Below, piece by piece: positions 19,602-30,272 of a stretch of DNA of 40,151 nt. The notes under the pieces are model-generated. The model was not told the DNA's origin. It searched no databases and saw only the letters and a program-made list of their open reading frames with translations. This stretch comes from Frigididesulfovibrio sp031553235 (GTDB taxonomy: Bacteria > Desulfobacterota > Desulfovibrionia > Desulfovibrionales > Desulfovibrionaceae): the NCBI GenBank assembly GCA_031553235.1, contig JAVBLS010000053.1, forward strand, positions 1-40,151, in the 5' to 3' direction. Each line of letters begins with the position of its first letter. The stretch's first letter is position 1. Both the position numbers and the translations under genes were made by a program.

Positions 19602-20600
19602 TTACTTCATCAGCCCGACTTCCTTGAAGTAGCGCATGGCGCCGGGGTGGAAAGGCGCGGTGTTGCCGGTAAGCATTTCTTCGGCGGTCAAGGTCTCCAG
19701 GGCCGGGTGGAGCTTCTTGAACTCATCCAGATTGGAGAACACCGACTTGACGATCTGATAGGCCGTTTCTTCAGGCAGATCGGAACTTGCCAGCAGACAG
19801 GCGCGCGGGCCGAAAGTCTTCACGGTCTGGTCCGTGCCGGTGTACATGCCGCCGGGAATTTCCGCGGGCGGATAGAAGGGATACTTTTTCATGAAGGCCT
19901 CCACTTCCGGACCGGTCACATTGACCACGTGCGACTTGCAGGTGGTGGCGGCTTCTTTGATCGAGCCGTTCGGGTGGCCGACCACGTAGACATAGGCGTC
20001 AATCTTATTGTCGCACAGTGCGCCGGCCATTTCCGCCGGCTTCAGATCGGTGGCCAGCTTGAACACGGACGGGGTCCAGTTGTACTCCTTCATCAGAAGT
20101 TCCATGGTGCTGCGGTTGCCCGATCCAGGGTCGCCCAGGTTCACGCGTTTGCCCGCAAGATCCTTGAAATTATTGATGTTCGCGTCATCCCGCGCCACCA
20201 GGGTGAAAGCCTCGGCATGCAGAGAGAACAGGGCGCGCAGCTTGGTGTCCGGGCCGGCCTTGATGAACTGGTCGCTGCCCTCGCCCTTGTAGGCGTAATA
20301 TTGCGTATCGCTCTGCACGATACCCATGCTCAGGTCGCCGGAACGAATGGCGTTGACGTTGAAGACCGAGGCGCCGGTGGATTCCACAGTGCAGCGGATA
20401 CCGTGGGCCTTGCGATCTTTGTTCACCAGCCGGCAGATGGCGCCGCCCACGGGGTAGTAAACCCCGGTGATGCCGCCGGTGCCGATGGTCACGAACTCGT
20501 CGGCCGCCGCCGCGGGTGAAACAGGCAAGGCGGGCAGAACCACCAGGGAAGCGAGGCCGAGCAGCAGCGCCGGCAGCTTGAAGGCCGAAATTTTCAGCAT
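19602..20600 (-). CDS. TAXI-family TRAP solute-binding protein
   Basis: The 332-aa periplasmic protein has a Sec signal peptide (MLKISAFKLPALLLGLASL...) ending near SPAAAADE. The mature start FVTIGTGGITGVYYPVGGAI is the hallmark of the TAXI family (TRAP-associated extracytoplasmic immunogenic protein). Further family blocks are RCTVESTGASVFNVNAI and GIVQSDTQYYAYKG, then GKRVNLGDPGSGNRSTMELL. The start at 20600 is chosen for the signal peptide and GAGAGGAGAG upstream; an in-frame extension to 20687 is unlikely. It delivers substrate to the fused permease encoded just downstream. Confidence 0.95.
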   Translation of the reverse strand: MLKISAFKLPALLLGLASLVVLPALPVSPAAAADEFVTIGTGGITGVYYPVGGAICRLVNKDRKAHGIRCTVESTGASVFNVNAIRSGDLSMGIVQSDTQYYAYKGEGSDQFIKAGPDTKLRALFSLHAEAFTLVARDDANINNFKDLAGKRVNLGDPGSGNRSTMELLMKEYNWTPSVFKLATDLKPAEMAGALCDNKIDAYVYVVGHPNGSIKEAATTCKSHVVNVTGPEVEAFMKKYPFYPPAEIPGGMYTGTDQTVKTFGPRACLLASSDLPEETAYQIVKSVFSNLDEFKKLHPALETLTAEEMLTGNTAPFHPGAMRYFKEVGLMK

Positions 20601-20683
20601 GGAAACTCTCCTCTCGCGGGTTGCAGGGTCCCTTGGCGCCGGCATCGCCGGCAGAAGTAAATAAAAATGATCTAAGATGGCAA

Positions 20684-20712
20684 ACAATAAATGAAGCGAG
20701 AAAAATGCTCAA
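20684..20712 (-). promoter_or_regulatory. Candidate promoter of the TAXI-TRAP operon
   Basis: On the minus strand, TTGAGC (20712-20707) and TATTGT (20689-20684) are separated by exactly 17 nt, a fair sigma-70 match. This would give a 5' leader of about 75 nt. The remaining sequence from 20601 to 20953 holds the terminator at 20774 and otherwise no gene. Confidence 0.45.
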
Positions 20713-20773
20713 CCTGAACACTGCAGGTGTCTCCTTCCCCAAGCGGGCGGAAGGAGCGCCGCCTCTCGCCCCG

Positions 20774-20818
20774 CCAACGACAAAAAACCCGTGCACTGCA
20801 CGGGTTTTTTGTCGTTGG
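20774..20818. terminator. Perfect 22-bp bidirectional terminator
   Basis: The arms, starting CCAACGACAAAAAACCCGTG and extending two more bases (CA), are perfectly complementary with a single central base. The A6/T6 tracts inside the stem give a U-run in either direction. It lies downstream of argJ on the minus strand and upstream of the TAXI-TRAP promoter, so it insulates the two operons. Confidence 0.85.
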
Positions 20819-20953
20819 CCGAACCGAAGGCCCAGAGTCGACAAAGATGGAGGCGGTCAGATTACACGGTAATGAAAAACATTTTATATCGATAAATTAT
20901 TTCAGGCAGCGGATCTTTCCCATCTTTTCCCGAGTTTTTCACAACCGGCGGCG

Positions 20954-22141
20954 TCAGCTCCGGTAATCGGCGTTGATGTTGATATACTCGTGACCCAGAT
21001 CCGAGGCCAGAAGCTCGTATACGCCCGCCCCGGCGCCCAGGGATATCTCCAGCAGCAGGTCGCGCTGTTCCAGCGAATCCTTGAGCAGGGCGTCAAAATC
21101 ACTGCGCACGGGCTGCTCGTCGGCAAACAGATCCACGCCGCACAGGGCGACGCGCACGGCCGCGGGGTTGAAGTCGGCCCCGCAACGCCCGAGGGCGGCC
21201 ACAATGCGGCCCCAGTTGGCGTCTTTGCCGTACATGGCGGTTTTCACCAGTTGCGAATGGCCCACGGTGCGGGCGGCCTTTTCCGCATCCGCCTGCGTGG
21301 CCGCGCCCGTCACCCGAATGCGCATGACCTTGGTGGCGCCTTCGCCGTCCTGCACCAACATATAGGCCAGCTTACCCAGCACCCGGACCAGAGCCTCTTC
21401 CAACAATTCCAGATCCCCGCCCTGCGGCGTAATGCCCGTTGCCCCGCCGGCCAGGCCGTAAAGGGTGTCGTTGGTGCTGGTGTCGCCGTCCACGCTGGCC
21501 CGGTTGTAGGTGGCCTGGGCGGCGCGCACGAACATGGGCCGCCAGATCTCCGGGGCCACGGCGGCGTCGCACATGACCACCGAAAGCATGGTGGCCATGT
21601 GCGGGCAGATCATGCCCGCGCCCTTGGCAGTGGCCGCCAGGGTCACCCGCCCGGCCGCAAGCTCCAGGGTTTCACCGGCGAACTTGGGAAAAGCGTCGGT
21701 GGTCATCATGGCCGTGGCGTATTCCTCAAGGGTGGCCTTGCCCAGGCTCTCGCGCAGCACAGGCATAGCCCTTTCCCAGAGGTTCATTTTGAGCTGGGCG
21801 CCGATGACCCCGGTGGAGGCAGGGAGGATGTCCGCCGGCTCCAGGCCGAAGGCCGCGCCCGCCATCTCCAGACTGCGCCGGCAGTTGGTGATGCCCTCGG
21901 CCCCGGTGCAGGCGTTGGCCTGGCCGGTATTGATCAGCACGGCCCGAACCGTGGCGCGCTCGCGCAGGACCGACTGGGCCACCTGCACGGGCGCGGCCCG
22001 AAACAGATTGGTGGTGAACACGCCGGCCGCCGTGGCCGGAGTGTCGCAGAGGGCCAGGGAAAGATCCGGCGTGTCGGGTTTCTTAAACCCGGCCGAAGCC
22101 GTGGCCAGACGAAAACCTTTGGGCAGGGGGAGAAAGGTCAT
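20954..22141 (-). CDS. argJ: Bifunctional ornithine acetyltransferase / N-acetylglutamate synthase
   Basis: The 395-aa precursor self-cleaves into two chains. The nucleophile Thr lies in KGAGMICPHMATMLSVV (the T of MATML), matching the family cleavage site. It recycles the acetyl group from N-acetylornithine to glutamate in arginine synthesis. Other signatures are FRAAPVQVAQ, INTGQANACTG, STGVIGAQL, SVDGDTSTNDT and the C-terminal HEYININADYRS. The start at 22141 (MTFLPLPKGF) is chosen because sequence before it is not family-like. It lies 67 nt downstream of secA on the same strand and probably shares its transcript. Only a weak ribosome binding site is seen. Confidence 0.96.
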   Translation of the reverse strand: MTFLPLPKGFRLATASAGFKKPDTPDLSLALCDTPATAAGVFTTNLFRAAPVQVAQSVLRERATVRAVLINTGQANACTGAEGITNCRRSLEMAGAAFGLEPADILPASTGVIGAQLKMNLWERAMPVLRESLGKATLEEYATAMMTTDAFPKFAGETLELAAGRVTLAATAKGAGMICPHMATMLSVVMCDAAVAPEIWRPMFVRAAQATYNRASVDGDTSTNDTLYGLAGGATGITPQGGDLELLEEALVRVLGKLAYMLVQDGEGATKVMRIRVTGAATQADAEKAARTVGHSQLVKTAMYGKDANWGRIVAALGRCGADFNPAAVRVALCGVDLFADEQPVRSDFDALLKDSLEQRDLLLEISLGAGAGVYELLASDLGHEYININADYRS

Positions 22142-22208
22142 GGCGCGCTCACAAGGTTGAGGAGGAGAGAAGCGACCCGACTGTTTCCCGGGCCGCAACA
22201 TTTTTACT

Positions 22209-24803
<2,595 letters not shown>

Positions 24804-24854
24804 GCATACTCCGGGCAAAAGACGGCAAGCGGCAAAATGCGCGCTCAACGGGAC

Positions 24855-24883
24855 TAAATAAGTCCTCGCGTGCCGCATGGCAA
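24855..24883 (-). promoter_or_regulatory. Candidate secA promoter
   Basis: On the minus strand TTGCCA (24883-24878) and TATTTA (24860-24855) are spaced by 17 nt. The -35 matches five of six consensus bases; the -10 is weaker. The predicted start lies about 45 nt before the secA ATG. The -35 overlaps the left part of the three-way fold at 24872. Confidence 0.4.
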
Positions 24884-24962
24884 GATTTAGTTGCCGTTTT
24901 CCGCACTCCCCTTGCCATCTCCCCATCGGGAGAGTAAAGAGCGGAAAACGCCGCCATGCGGC
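24872..24962 (+). promoter_or_regulatory. Three-way-junction fold upstream of the aldolase gene (candidate structured leader)
   Basis: Three stems abut without gaps. P1 is GCCGCAT (24872-24878) with ATGCGGC (24956-24962). P2 is GGCAA-7 nt-TTGCC (24879-24895). P3 is GTTTTCCGC (24896-24904) with GCGGAAAAC (24941-24949), and it contains an inner CTCCC-CATC-GGGAG hairpin (24919-24932). P1 ends one base before the GGAG ribosome binding site of the aldolase (start 24975). The arrangement resembles a cis-regulatory RNA. Whether the whole of it is transcribed is unknown: a weak promoter (TTGCCA, 17 nt, TAAAGA) could start within it. Confidence 0.4.
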
Positions 24963-24974
24963 CGGAGCATTATT

Positions 24975-25751
24975 ATGAAGACAGCTAAAGAGATCCGTTT
25001 GGCCCTGCGCCAAAAACGTCACACCGTAGGCACCTGGCTGCAAATTCCCAGTGCCGAGTCGGCCGAGATCATCGGCCGCATGGGCTACGACTGGGCCGCC
25101 GTCGACATGGAACACGGCGCCTTCAGCCGCTCGCAACTGCCGGACGTGTTCCGGGCTCTGGAGCGTTGGGGCACTCTGCCCTTTGTCCGCGTGGCCGAAG
25201 GGAGCATGCGCGAAATCAAGGGAGCCCTTGATTCCGGGGCGCGCGGCCTGATTTTCCCGATGATCGAAAGCCGCTCCCAGCTCGACGATGCCATTGATTA
25301 CAGCCTCTACCCCGGCGGGGCGGAATACACCGTCGGCCGACGCGGCGTGGGTTTTTCGCGGGCCAATGCCTTCGGTCTGGATTTTGAGGACCACGCCCGC
25401 GCCGATGGCCTGGGGCACGACCTCGTGCTCGTGGCCCAGATCGAACACGTCAACGCCCTGGTCCAGTTGGAGAACATTTTCGAGCATCCCCGCCTGGACG
25501 CCTACATGGTCGGCCCCTACGACCTCTCGGCCTCCATGGGCCTGACCGGGCAGTTCGAGCATCCGGACTTTCTCAAGGCCCTGGACCTGATCGAGCAAAA
25601 AGCCGAGGCGGCCGGCATTCCCAAGGGCTTTCACGTGGTCAAACCCGACCCCGAAACGCTCAAGGCAAAGATCACCCAGGGCTATACTTTCCTGGCCTAC
25701 GGCATCGACTCCCTGTTCCTGCAAAGCGGCCGGCGCCCGGCCGGCGTATAG
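24975..25751 (+). CDS. HpcH/HpaI-family class II pyruvate aldolase
   Basis: The 258-aa metal-dependent aldolase joins or splits pyruvate and an aldehyde through an enolate. Family blocks are GTWLQIPSAESAEIIGRMGY, DWAAVDMEHGAF (His/Asp region), PFVRVAEG, the metal-site stretch LIFPMIESRSQLDDAI, and YMVGPYDLSASMG. The GGAG box lies 8 nt before the ATG. It heads a cassette with an SDR epimerase, a CMP-sugar synthetase of the KdsB type and an acyltransferase. Biosynthesis of a 2-keto-3-deoxy sugar acid is therefore more likely than aromatic catabolism. No aromatic pathway gene is near. It ends in TAG on a palindromic element. Confidence 0.88.
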   Translation: MKTAKEIRLALRQKRHTVGTWLQIPSAESAEIIGRMGYDWAAVDMEHGAFSRSQLPDVFRALERWGTLPFVRVAEGSMREIKGALDSGARGLIFPMIESRSQLDDAIDYSLYPGGAEYTVGRRGVGFSRANAFGLDFEDHARADGLGHDLVLVAQIEHVNALVQLENIFEHPRLDAYMVGPYDLSASMGLTGQFEHPDFLKALDLIEQKAEAAGIPKGFHVVKPDPETLKAKITQGYTFLAYGIDSLFLQSGRRPAGV

Positions 25752-25781
25752 AGCAAATCAACTTTCAAAGTTGGTTTACTC
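25749..25781. repeat. Palindromic TA-GAGCA element on the aldolase stop codon
   Basis: The TA of the TAG stop is followed by arms GAGCAAATCAACTTT and AAAGTTGGTTTACTC around one base, with one mismatch and one G-U pair. Its first 20 nt match the terminus of the IS630-like element at 40018 in 17 positions (GAGCATTTCAACTTTCAAAT). A second terminus-like string, GTGAAAATGCTC, lies at about 25936-25947 just before the epimerase gene, so the whole 25749-25947 interval may be one decayed element. Confidence 0.7.
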
Positions 25782-25958
25782 CGGCGGCCGTGCAACAGAC
25801 TGCGGCCCACGCCTGCGTGAGGCATGGTTTCGTTTCTTCGTCAGCGCGGTGGCTGGATAACCCCCGCAGCCCTTATTTGCTTGCGGGCTCGTTTGGGAGT
25901 CCGTCGGCAATATGGTTTCATAAACATTTTTAAAGTGAAAATGCTCAAGCGAGACTTC

Positions 25959-26867
25959 ATGAAAATCACGGTATTCGGCGGCTCCGGCTTTCTCGGCTCC
26001 CACGTCTGCGACAAACTGAGCGATGCCGGGCACGCGGTGACCATCTTCGACGTGCGCCCCTCGACCTGGCTACGTCCGGATCAAACAATGATCACCGGCG
26101 ACATCCTGGATCTTGCCGGCGTCGAGGCGGCCTGCGCCGGAGCGGACGCGGTTTACAATTTCGCGGGCATTGCCGACATCGGCGAGGCCGGTTCCCGGCC
26201 GGTGGACACGGCCAGGTTCAACATTCTCGGCAACGTCCACGTGCTTGAGGCCTGCCGCAAGGCCGGGGTCAAGCGCTTTGTCTTTGCCAGCTCCCTCTAC
26301 GTTTACAGCAAGGCCGGCGGCTTTTACCGCTGCAGCAAGCAGGCGGGCGAACTCTACATCGAGAACTACCGCCAGGTCTACGGCCTGGAATACACTGTTT
26401 TGCGCTACGGTTCTCTTTACGGCCCGCGCGCCGACAGCCGCAACGCCATCTACCGCTTCGTGCGCGAAGCCCTGGAAACCGGCCGCATCGCCTATTACGG
26501 CCTGCCCACGGCCCTGCGCGAATACATCCACGTCGAAGACGCGGCCGACTGCAGCGTGGAGATTCTGGCTCCGGAATACGCCGACACCAATATCGTGCTT
26601 TCCGGCGACCGGCCCATGCGCGTAGGCGACCTGCTCAAAATGATCGCCGAGATGCTCGGCCGCGACATCGCCTTTGACTTCCAGGGCGACGGCAAGAGCG
26701 GGCACTACGAGATCACCCCCTATTCCTTCAACCCCAAAATCGCCCGCAAGATGGTCCCCCGGCTTTCGGTGGATCTCGGCCAGGGCATTCTGCGCGTCAT
26801 TGAAGAAGTCCACAGCGGGCTCCACCCGGACAAGGTTTCGTCCATGGGCTTTCTGGTGGATAAATAA
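25959..26867 (+). CDS. NAD-dependent epimerase/dehydratase (extended SDR)
   Basis: The 302-aa sugar-nucleotide-type SDR has the NAD-binding GGSGFLG (residues 7-13) and the catalytic S111/S112 with Y123-R-C-S-K127 (YxxxK). Substrate-side segments LRYGSLYGPRADSRNAIYRF and REYIHVEDAAD are typical of epimerases and dehydratases that act on NDP-sugars. The ATG at 25959 begins the Rossmann strand; an ATG at 25941 would add six residues, and neither has a strong ribosome binding site. It lies between the aldolase and the cytidylyltransferase genes and probably modifies the sugar made or activated by them. The exact reaction cannot be read from sequence. Confidence 0.88.
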   Translation: MKITVFGGSGFLGSHVCDKLSDAGHAVTIFDVRPSTWLRPDQTMITGDILDLAGVEAACAGADAVYNFAGIADIGEAGSRPVDTARFNILGNVHVLEACRKAGVKRFVFASSLYVYSKAGGFYRCSKQAGELYIENYRQVYGLEYTVLRYGSLYGPRADSRNAIYRFVREALETGRIAYYGLPTALREYIHVEDAADCSVEILAPEYADTNIVLSGDRPMRVGDLLKMIAEMLGRDIAFDFQGDGKSGHYEITPYSFNPKIARKMVPRLSVDLGQGILRVIEEVHSGLHPDKVSSMGFLVDK

Positions 26868-26888
26868 CCACGTGTTCACGGAGCACTC

Positions 26889-27656
26889 ATGAACATCATC
26901 GCGATCATTCCGGCCCGCATGGGCTCCACCCGCTATCCCGGCAAGCCCATGGCCGACATTCACGGCGTGCCCATGGTCGGCCACGTGGCCTTCCGCACCC
27001 TGATGTGCAAGAACATCAGCGCCACCTATATCGCCACCTGCGACCAGGCGATCATGGACTACGCCGCCTCCAAAGGGCTGAACGCGGTGATGACCGCCGA
27101 CACCCACACCCGCTGCACCGACCGCACCGCCGAGGCCATGCTTAAAATCGAGGCCGCCACCGGCAAAAAGGCCGACATCGTGGTGATGATCCAAGGCGAC
27201 GAGCCGATGCTCCTGCCGGAGATGATCGACGCCGCCGTGGCCCCCATGCTCGCCAACCCCGGCCTTCAGGTCACCAATCTCATGGGCAATCTGGTCGACG
27301 AAACCGAGTTTGAAGACCCGGCCGAGGTCAAGGTGGTCACCGACCTCAAGGGCTATGCCCTGTACTTCTCGCGCGAGCCCATCCCCTCGCGTAAGAAAGG
27401 CGCCGCCACGGTGCCCATGAAAAAGCAGGTCTGCATCATCCCCTTCCGCCGCGACTTTCTGCTGCACTTCAACAGCCTGCCCGAGTCGCCCCTGGAAATC
27501 ATCGAGTCCGTAGACATGATGCGCGTGCTCGAAAACGGCGGCCGCATCCTCATGGTGCCCACCGCCGAACGTACCCTGAGTGTCGATACGCCCGAAGACC
27601 ACCGCCGCGTTGTCGAACTCATGACCAACGACCCCCTGCGCGGATGCTATAGTTAA
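26889..27656 (+). CDS. KdsB-like CMP-sugar-acid cytidylyltransferase
   Basis: The 255-aa protein belongs to the CMP-Kdo synthetase family. The signature IIPARMGSTRYPGKPMADI (CTP loop), MIQGDEPML (metal/CTP site), DEVxxPxEVKVV-type segment EDPAEVKVVTD and YFSREPIPS are all present. KdsB activates Kdo as CMP-Kdo for LPS. Here the neighbours are an HpcH/HpaI aldolase and an SDR; no kdsA or kdsC is seen. It may therefore be a paralogue that activates a different 3-deoxy-ulosonic acid. GGAG lies 5 nt upstream of the ATG. Gaps of 21 and 6 nt to the flanking genes support one operon. Confidence 0.9.
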   Translation: MNIIAIIPARMGSTRYPGKPMADIHGVPMVGHVAFRTLMCKNISATYIATCDQAIMDYAASKGLNAVMTADTHTRCTDRTAEAMLKIEAATGKKADIVVMIQGDEPMLLPEMIDAAVAPMLANPGLQVTNLMGNLVDETEFEDPAEVKVVTDLKGYALYFSREPIPSRKKGAATVPMKKQVCIIPFRRDFLLHFNSLPESPLEIIESVDMMRVLENGGRILMVPTAERTLSVDTPEDHRRVVELMTNDPLRGCYS

Positions 27657-27662
27657 CCGGTT

Positions 27663-28286
27663 ATGCCCCACAATATCGAAGCGGACAGGCCCCTGACCCC
27701 CAAAGATCGGCTCATTCTCCAGTTTGAGGAACTTTGGCGTTTTCTCTGGGGTTGGTGGCCCGGCGGGCCGGGTTCCCGGTTGCGCGGTTGGCTCTACCGC
27801 CCGCTGTTCGCCGTTGCCGGGCCCTTTCGCTCCGGCGTGGGCGTGGTCATCCAGGGTTTTCGCAACATCCGCCTGGGCCGGGGTTGCGGCCTGAACCGCC
27901 ACGCCTCGCTCTATGCGGCCAGGGGCAAGATCACTCTAGGCGACAAGGTTTTTCTCGGCGATTTTTCTTCCATCAATGCCAACGACGCCGAAATTGCCGT
28001 CGGCTCCAACGTGGCCATCGGCCCCATGGTCTTAATTCAGGGGGCCAACCACCGTTTCGACCGCCTGGACATACCGATCACGGCCCAAGGCCACATCCCC
28101 TCCTTCGTGCGCATTGAGGACGACGTCTGGATTGGCGCCCGCGTGGTCATTCTGCCGGGCGTCACCGTGCATTCCGGCGCGGTGATCGGCGCGGGCGCGG
28201 TGGTCGGCAAAGACGTGCCGGCCCAGGCCGTGGTTGTCGGCGTGCCCGCCAGGGTCATCAGATACCGCACGGAACAGCCGGTCTAG
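27663..28286 (+). CDS. Hexapeptide-repeat (left-handed beta-helix) acyltransferase
   Basis: The 207-aa protein resembles the galactoside/maltose O-acetyltransferase (WcaF/NodL-like) family. The C-terminal two thirds have repeated I/V-G-x4 steps: ITLGDKVFLGDFSSINAN, then EIAVGSNVAIGPMVLI. It continues with GANHRF (with the catalytic His), DDVWIGARVVILPGVTV and ending VIGAGAVVGKDVPAQAVVVG. It would transfer an acetyl group from acetyl-CoA to a sugar. It starts 6 nt after the cytidylyltransferase stop without a clear ribosome binding site, suggesting translational coupling. As last gene of the cassette it may acetylate the sugar made there. Confidence 0.88.
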   Translation: MPHNIEADRPLTPKDRLILQFEELWRFLWGWWPGGPGSRLRGWLYRPLFAVAGPFRSGVGVVIQGFRNIRLGRGCGLNRHASLYAARGKITLGDKVFLGDFSSINANDAEIAVGSNVAIGPMVLIQGANHRFDRLDIPITAQGHIPSFVRIEDDVWIGARVVILPGVTVHSGAVIGAGAVVGKDVPAQAVVVGVPARVIRYRTEQPV

Positions 28287-28366
28287 GGGCTGTTTCCAAA
28301 CTCTTCCATCATCCCTTGCATACTGTATTTACGATATTGTCATACTGATAAACCAAGGAGGTCGCC

Positions 28367-28787
28367 ATGCGATCCACCCATGATTGTCGTAGCGACTTTA
28401 CCGCTCCGCTGTTCAGCCCCACCTGGTACGCCGGCGCGGCCGCCCTGCCCCGCACGGGCTCGGTCAATGCCTGCGAAGTTCGGGCTCTTCTGGGCAGCCA
28501 GGCGGAAAAGCTGCTGATATTGGATGTGCGCTCCCGCGATGATTACGCCAAGGAAGGGCATCTGCCCGGTTCCATGCCGGTCCCGGAAGAGGAGATCCCA
28601 AGACGCCTGGGAGAAATCCCCGCCGGCAGACCCATTCTCATCCTCGGGCACACGGACGACGGAGCCAGGAGGGGTCTATGACCTGGTGCTCAAGTCGCGG
28701 CCCGGAGCGGCCGAAACCGGCCTCTGGCACCTTGATGTCATGCCGGACTACAAACCCGACGGGAGCTTTGTTTTTTACGATGCCTGA
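28367..28787 (+). pseudogene. Broken rhodanese paralogue (frameshift, lost catalytic Cys)
   Basis: The frame from 28367 aligns along its length with the intact rhodanese at 30273 (NACE, LLILDVRSRDDYA, GHLPGSMPVP, LGEIPAGRPI) but stops at 28681. A second frame then continues the alignment (ETGLWHLDVMPDYKPDGSF) to 28787. A single frameshift near 28660-28680 explains this. Position 94, where the intact paralogue has the catalytic Cys (VLCRTGRR), reads LGHTDDG. The signal peptide has also lost its hydrophobic core. It keeps a good AAGGAGG box. It is a dead duplicate on three counts. Confidence 0.8.
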
Positions 28788-28877
28788 GGCGGGCTGAAAA
28801 ACGACTAATAACAAGATGGGGCCCATTTATGGTGCAAATCCGCGAGAACGGGCCGGACGGCCAAGCTCCGCGAGCGC

Positions 28878-30125
28878 TCACGGGGCTTTTGCCGTTGTGG
28901 GGTCGGGAGATTCGGCCCGGGTTCGGCGCTCCGCCGCCTTCGGCCAGACCCGACGCAAGAACAGGTGCACAGGCAGGGTCAGCAGAAGGCAGGACAGGGT
29001 CGGCCCCACGGGGCTGCCGTAGCGGGAGAAGAGAATGTGGGCAATGATGCCCACGCCCAGCGAAAGCAGACCGGCCGGAGAAACCGGGCGTTCCCGATCG
29101 TCGTGGCGCAGCAGGTACCAGTCGGTGAACAGAATGGCCCCCAACGGAGCGAACACCGCGCCGACAAGGCTCAGAAAGCCGACATACAAGTTGCTGTCCC
29201 AGACCAGGGCCGCGCCGGTGCCGATGCAGACCACCGCAAGCCCGGCGGCCCGTTCCGGCAACTTGGGGAAAATATTCCTGGCCGAAGCCACTGCCGAATA
29301 CACATCCAGAAAAGTGGTGATCACCGTGGATAAGGCCAGCACGCTCAAGGCCACCACGCCAAGGCCGGCGGCCAACATCATGGGCGTGGGGTCGGCCTCG
29401 CCGGTGATCAGAGCTCCGGCAAAACCCAGTCCGTACATCCACAGGCTTCCGACCAGATAGCCCAAAGCCGGTCCAAGACAGGCCGCCTTGGCGCTCTTGG
29501 CCCGGCAGGCGTAATCGGCCACTAGGGGCATCCAGCTCAAGGGCATGACCAACGAAAGCTCAAAGGCCCGGCCAAAGCTCAGGCTTGGGGGAGCGGCCGG
29601 GGCGGGAACAGTGCCGGCCGCCTTGTGCCACAAGGTCCAAGAAACCACCAGGCCGAGCAGGGCCAGAAGAATCACGGCCACGGTGTTGCCGGCGTGCTTG
29701 CCCTGGCTTTCCCACAACGCCCACAGGGCGATGAGGCAGCCAAGAACCAGGGTTGCCGGAATCGTGGCCTCCACGCCCCAGAGAATCTTGCAGATGCCGC
29801 CCAGGGCCTGGGAGTTCAGTTGAATCATCACCGTGGTCCAGCCCAGCAGTTGCAGGACGTTGGCCAGGGACAACACCCAGGAACCGCGCCGGCCAAAGGC
29901 GATACGAGTGCACATGAGCGAGGGCAGGCCTTCGCGAAAGCCGAGGTAGCCCATCAGGCCGAGCAGCACCACACCGACCAGGTGGCCCAGAACAACCGCC
30001 CACAAACCGGGGCCGATTCCGGCCGACGCGGTCAGGCCGCCGGTGTTGATTTCGGCCACGGACATGGCCGCGCCAAACCAGAGAAGGGTCAGAGGAAACC
30101 AGGAATAAGTGCGGGAAGATTGCAT
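28878..30125 (-). CDS. cytX: NCS1-family permease, CytX-like (hydroxymethylpyrimidine transporter candidate)
   Basis: The 415-aa integral membrane protein has about 11-12 helices. The N-terminal LLWFGAAMSVAEINTGG, MGYLGFREGLPSLMCTRIAF and VLQLLGWTTVMIQLN match what I recall of the CytX branch of the cytosine/purine permeases, thought to import the thiamine precursor hydroxymethylpyrimidine. The specific branch is from memory and less sure than the NCS1 family. No thiamine genes and no TPP riboswitch motif (CTGAGA) are seen in the upstream 147 nt. It lies on the opposite strand between the two rhodanese copies. Confidence 0.7.
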   Translation of the reverse strand: MQSSRTYSWFPLTLLWFGAAMSVAEINTGGLTASAGIGPGLWAVVLGHLVGVVLLGLMGYLGFREGLPSLMCTRIAFGRRGSWVLSLANVLQLLGWTTVMIQLNSQALGGICKILWGVEATIPATLVLGCLIALWALWESQGKHAGNTVAVILLALLGLVVSWTLWHKAAGTVPAPAAPPSLSFGRAFELSLVMPLSWMPLVADYACRAKSAKAACLGPALGYLVGSLWMYGLGFAGALITGEADPTPMMLAAGLGVVALSVLALSTVITTFLDVYSAVASARNIFPKLPERAAGLAVVCIGTGAALVWDSNLYVGFLSLVGAVFAPLGAILFTDWYLLRHDDRERPVSPAGLLSLGVGIIAHILFSRYGSPVGPTLSCLLLTLPVHLFLRRVWPKAAERRTRAESPDPTTAKAP

Positions 30126-30272
30126 GTCGGGAGGGGCTATAGCAGGAAACGTGGGGAAAGAAAAGATCCGAACAAAAGTTGGGGGTTATAAACTGTATCG
30201 CTTCGCGCGACGGCAGCCCCTTGCCCGCGCCCGGCAGCGACTTATCCTGAATCCAAAGCCAAGGAGGTCGCC

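Noticed and set aside
24804..25724. 307-codon N-terminal extension of secA
   Set aside because: It is the antisense of the aldolase gene; the normal SecA N-terminus starts at 24803.
30126..30272. TPP riboswitch upstream of the CytX-like permease
   Set aside because: I looked for CTGAGA and the paired thi-box motifs on the minus strand and found none.
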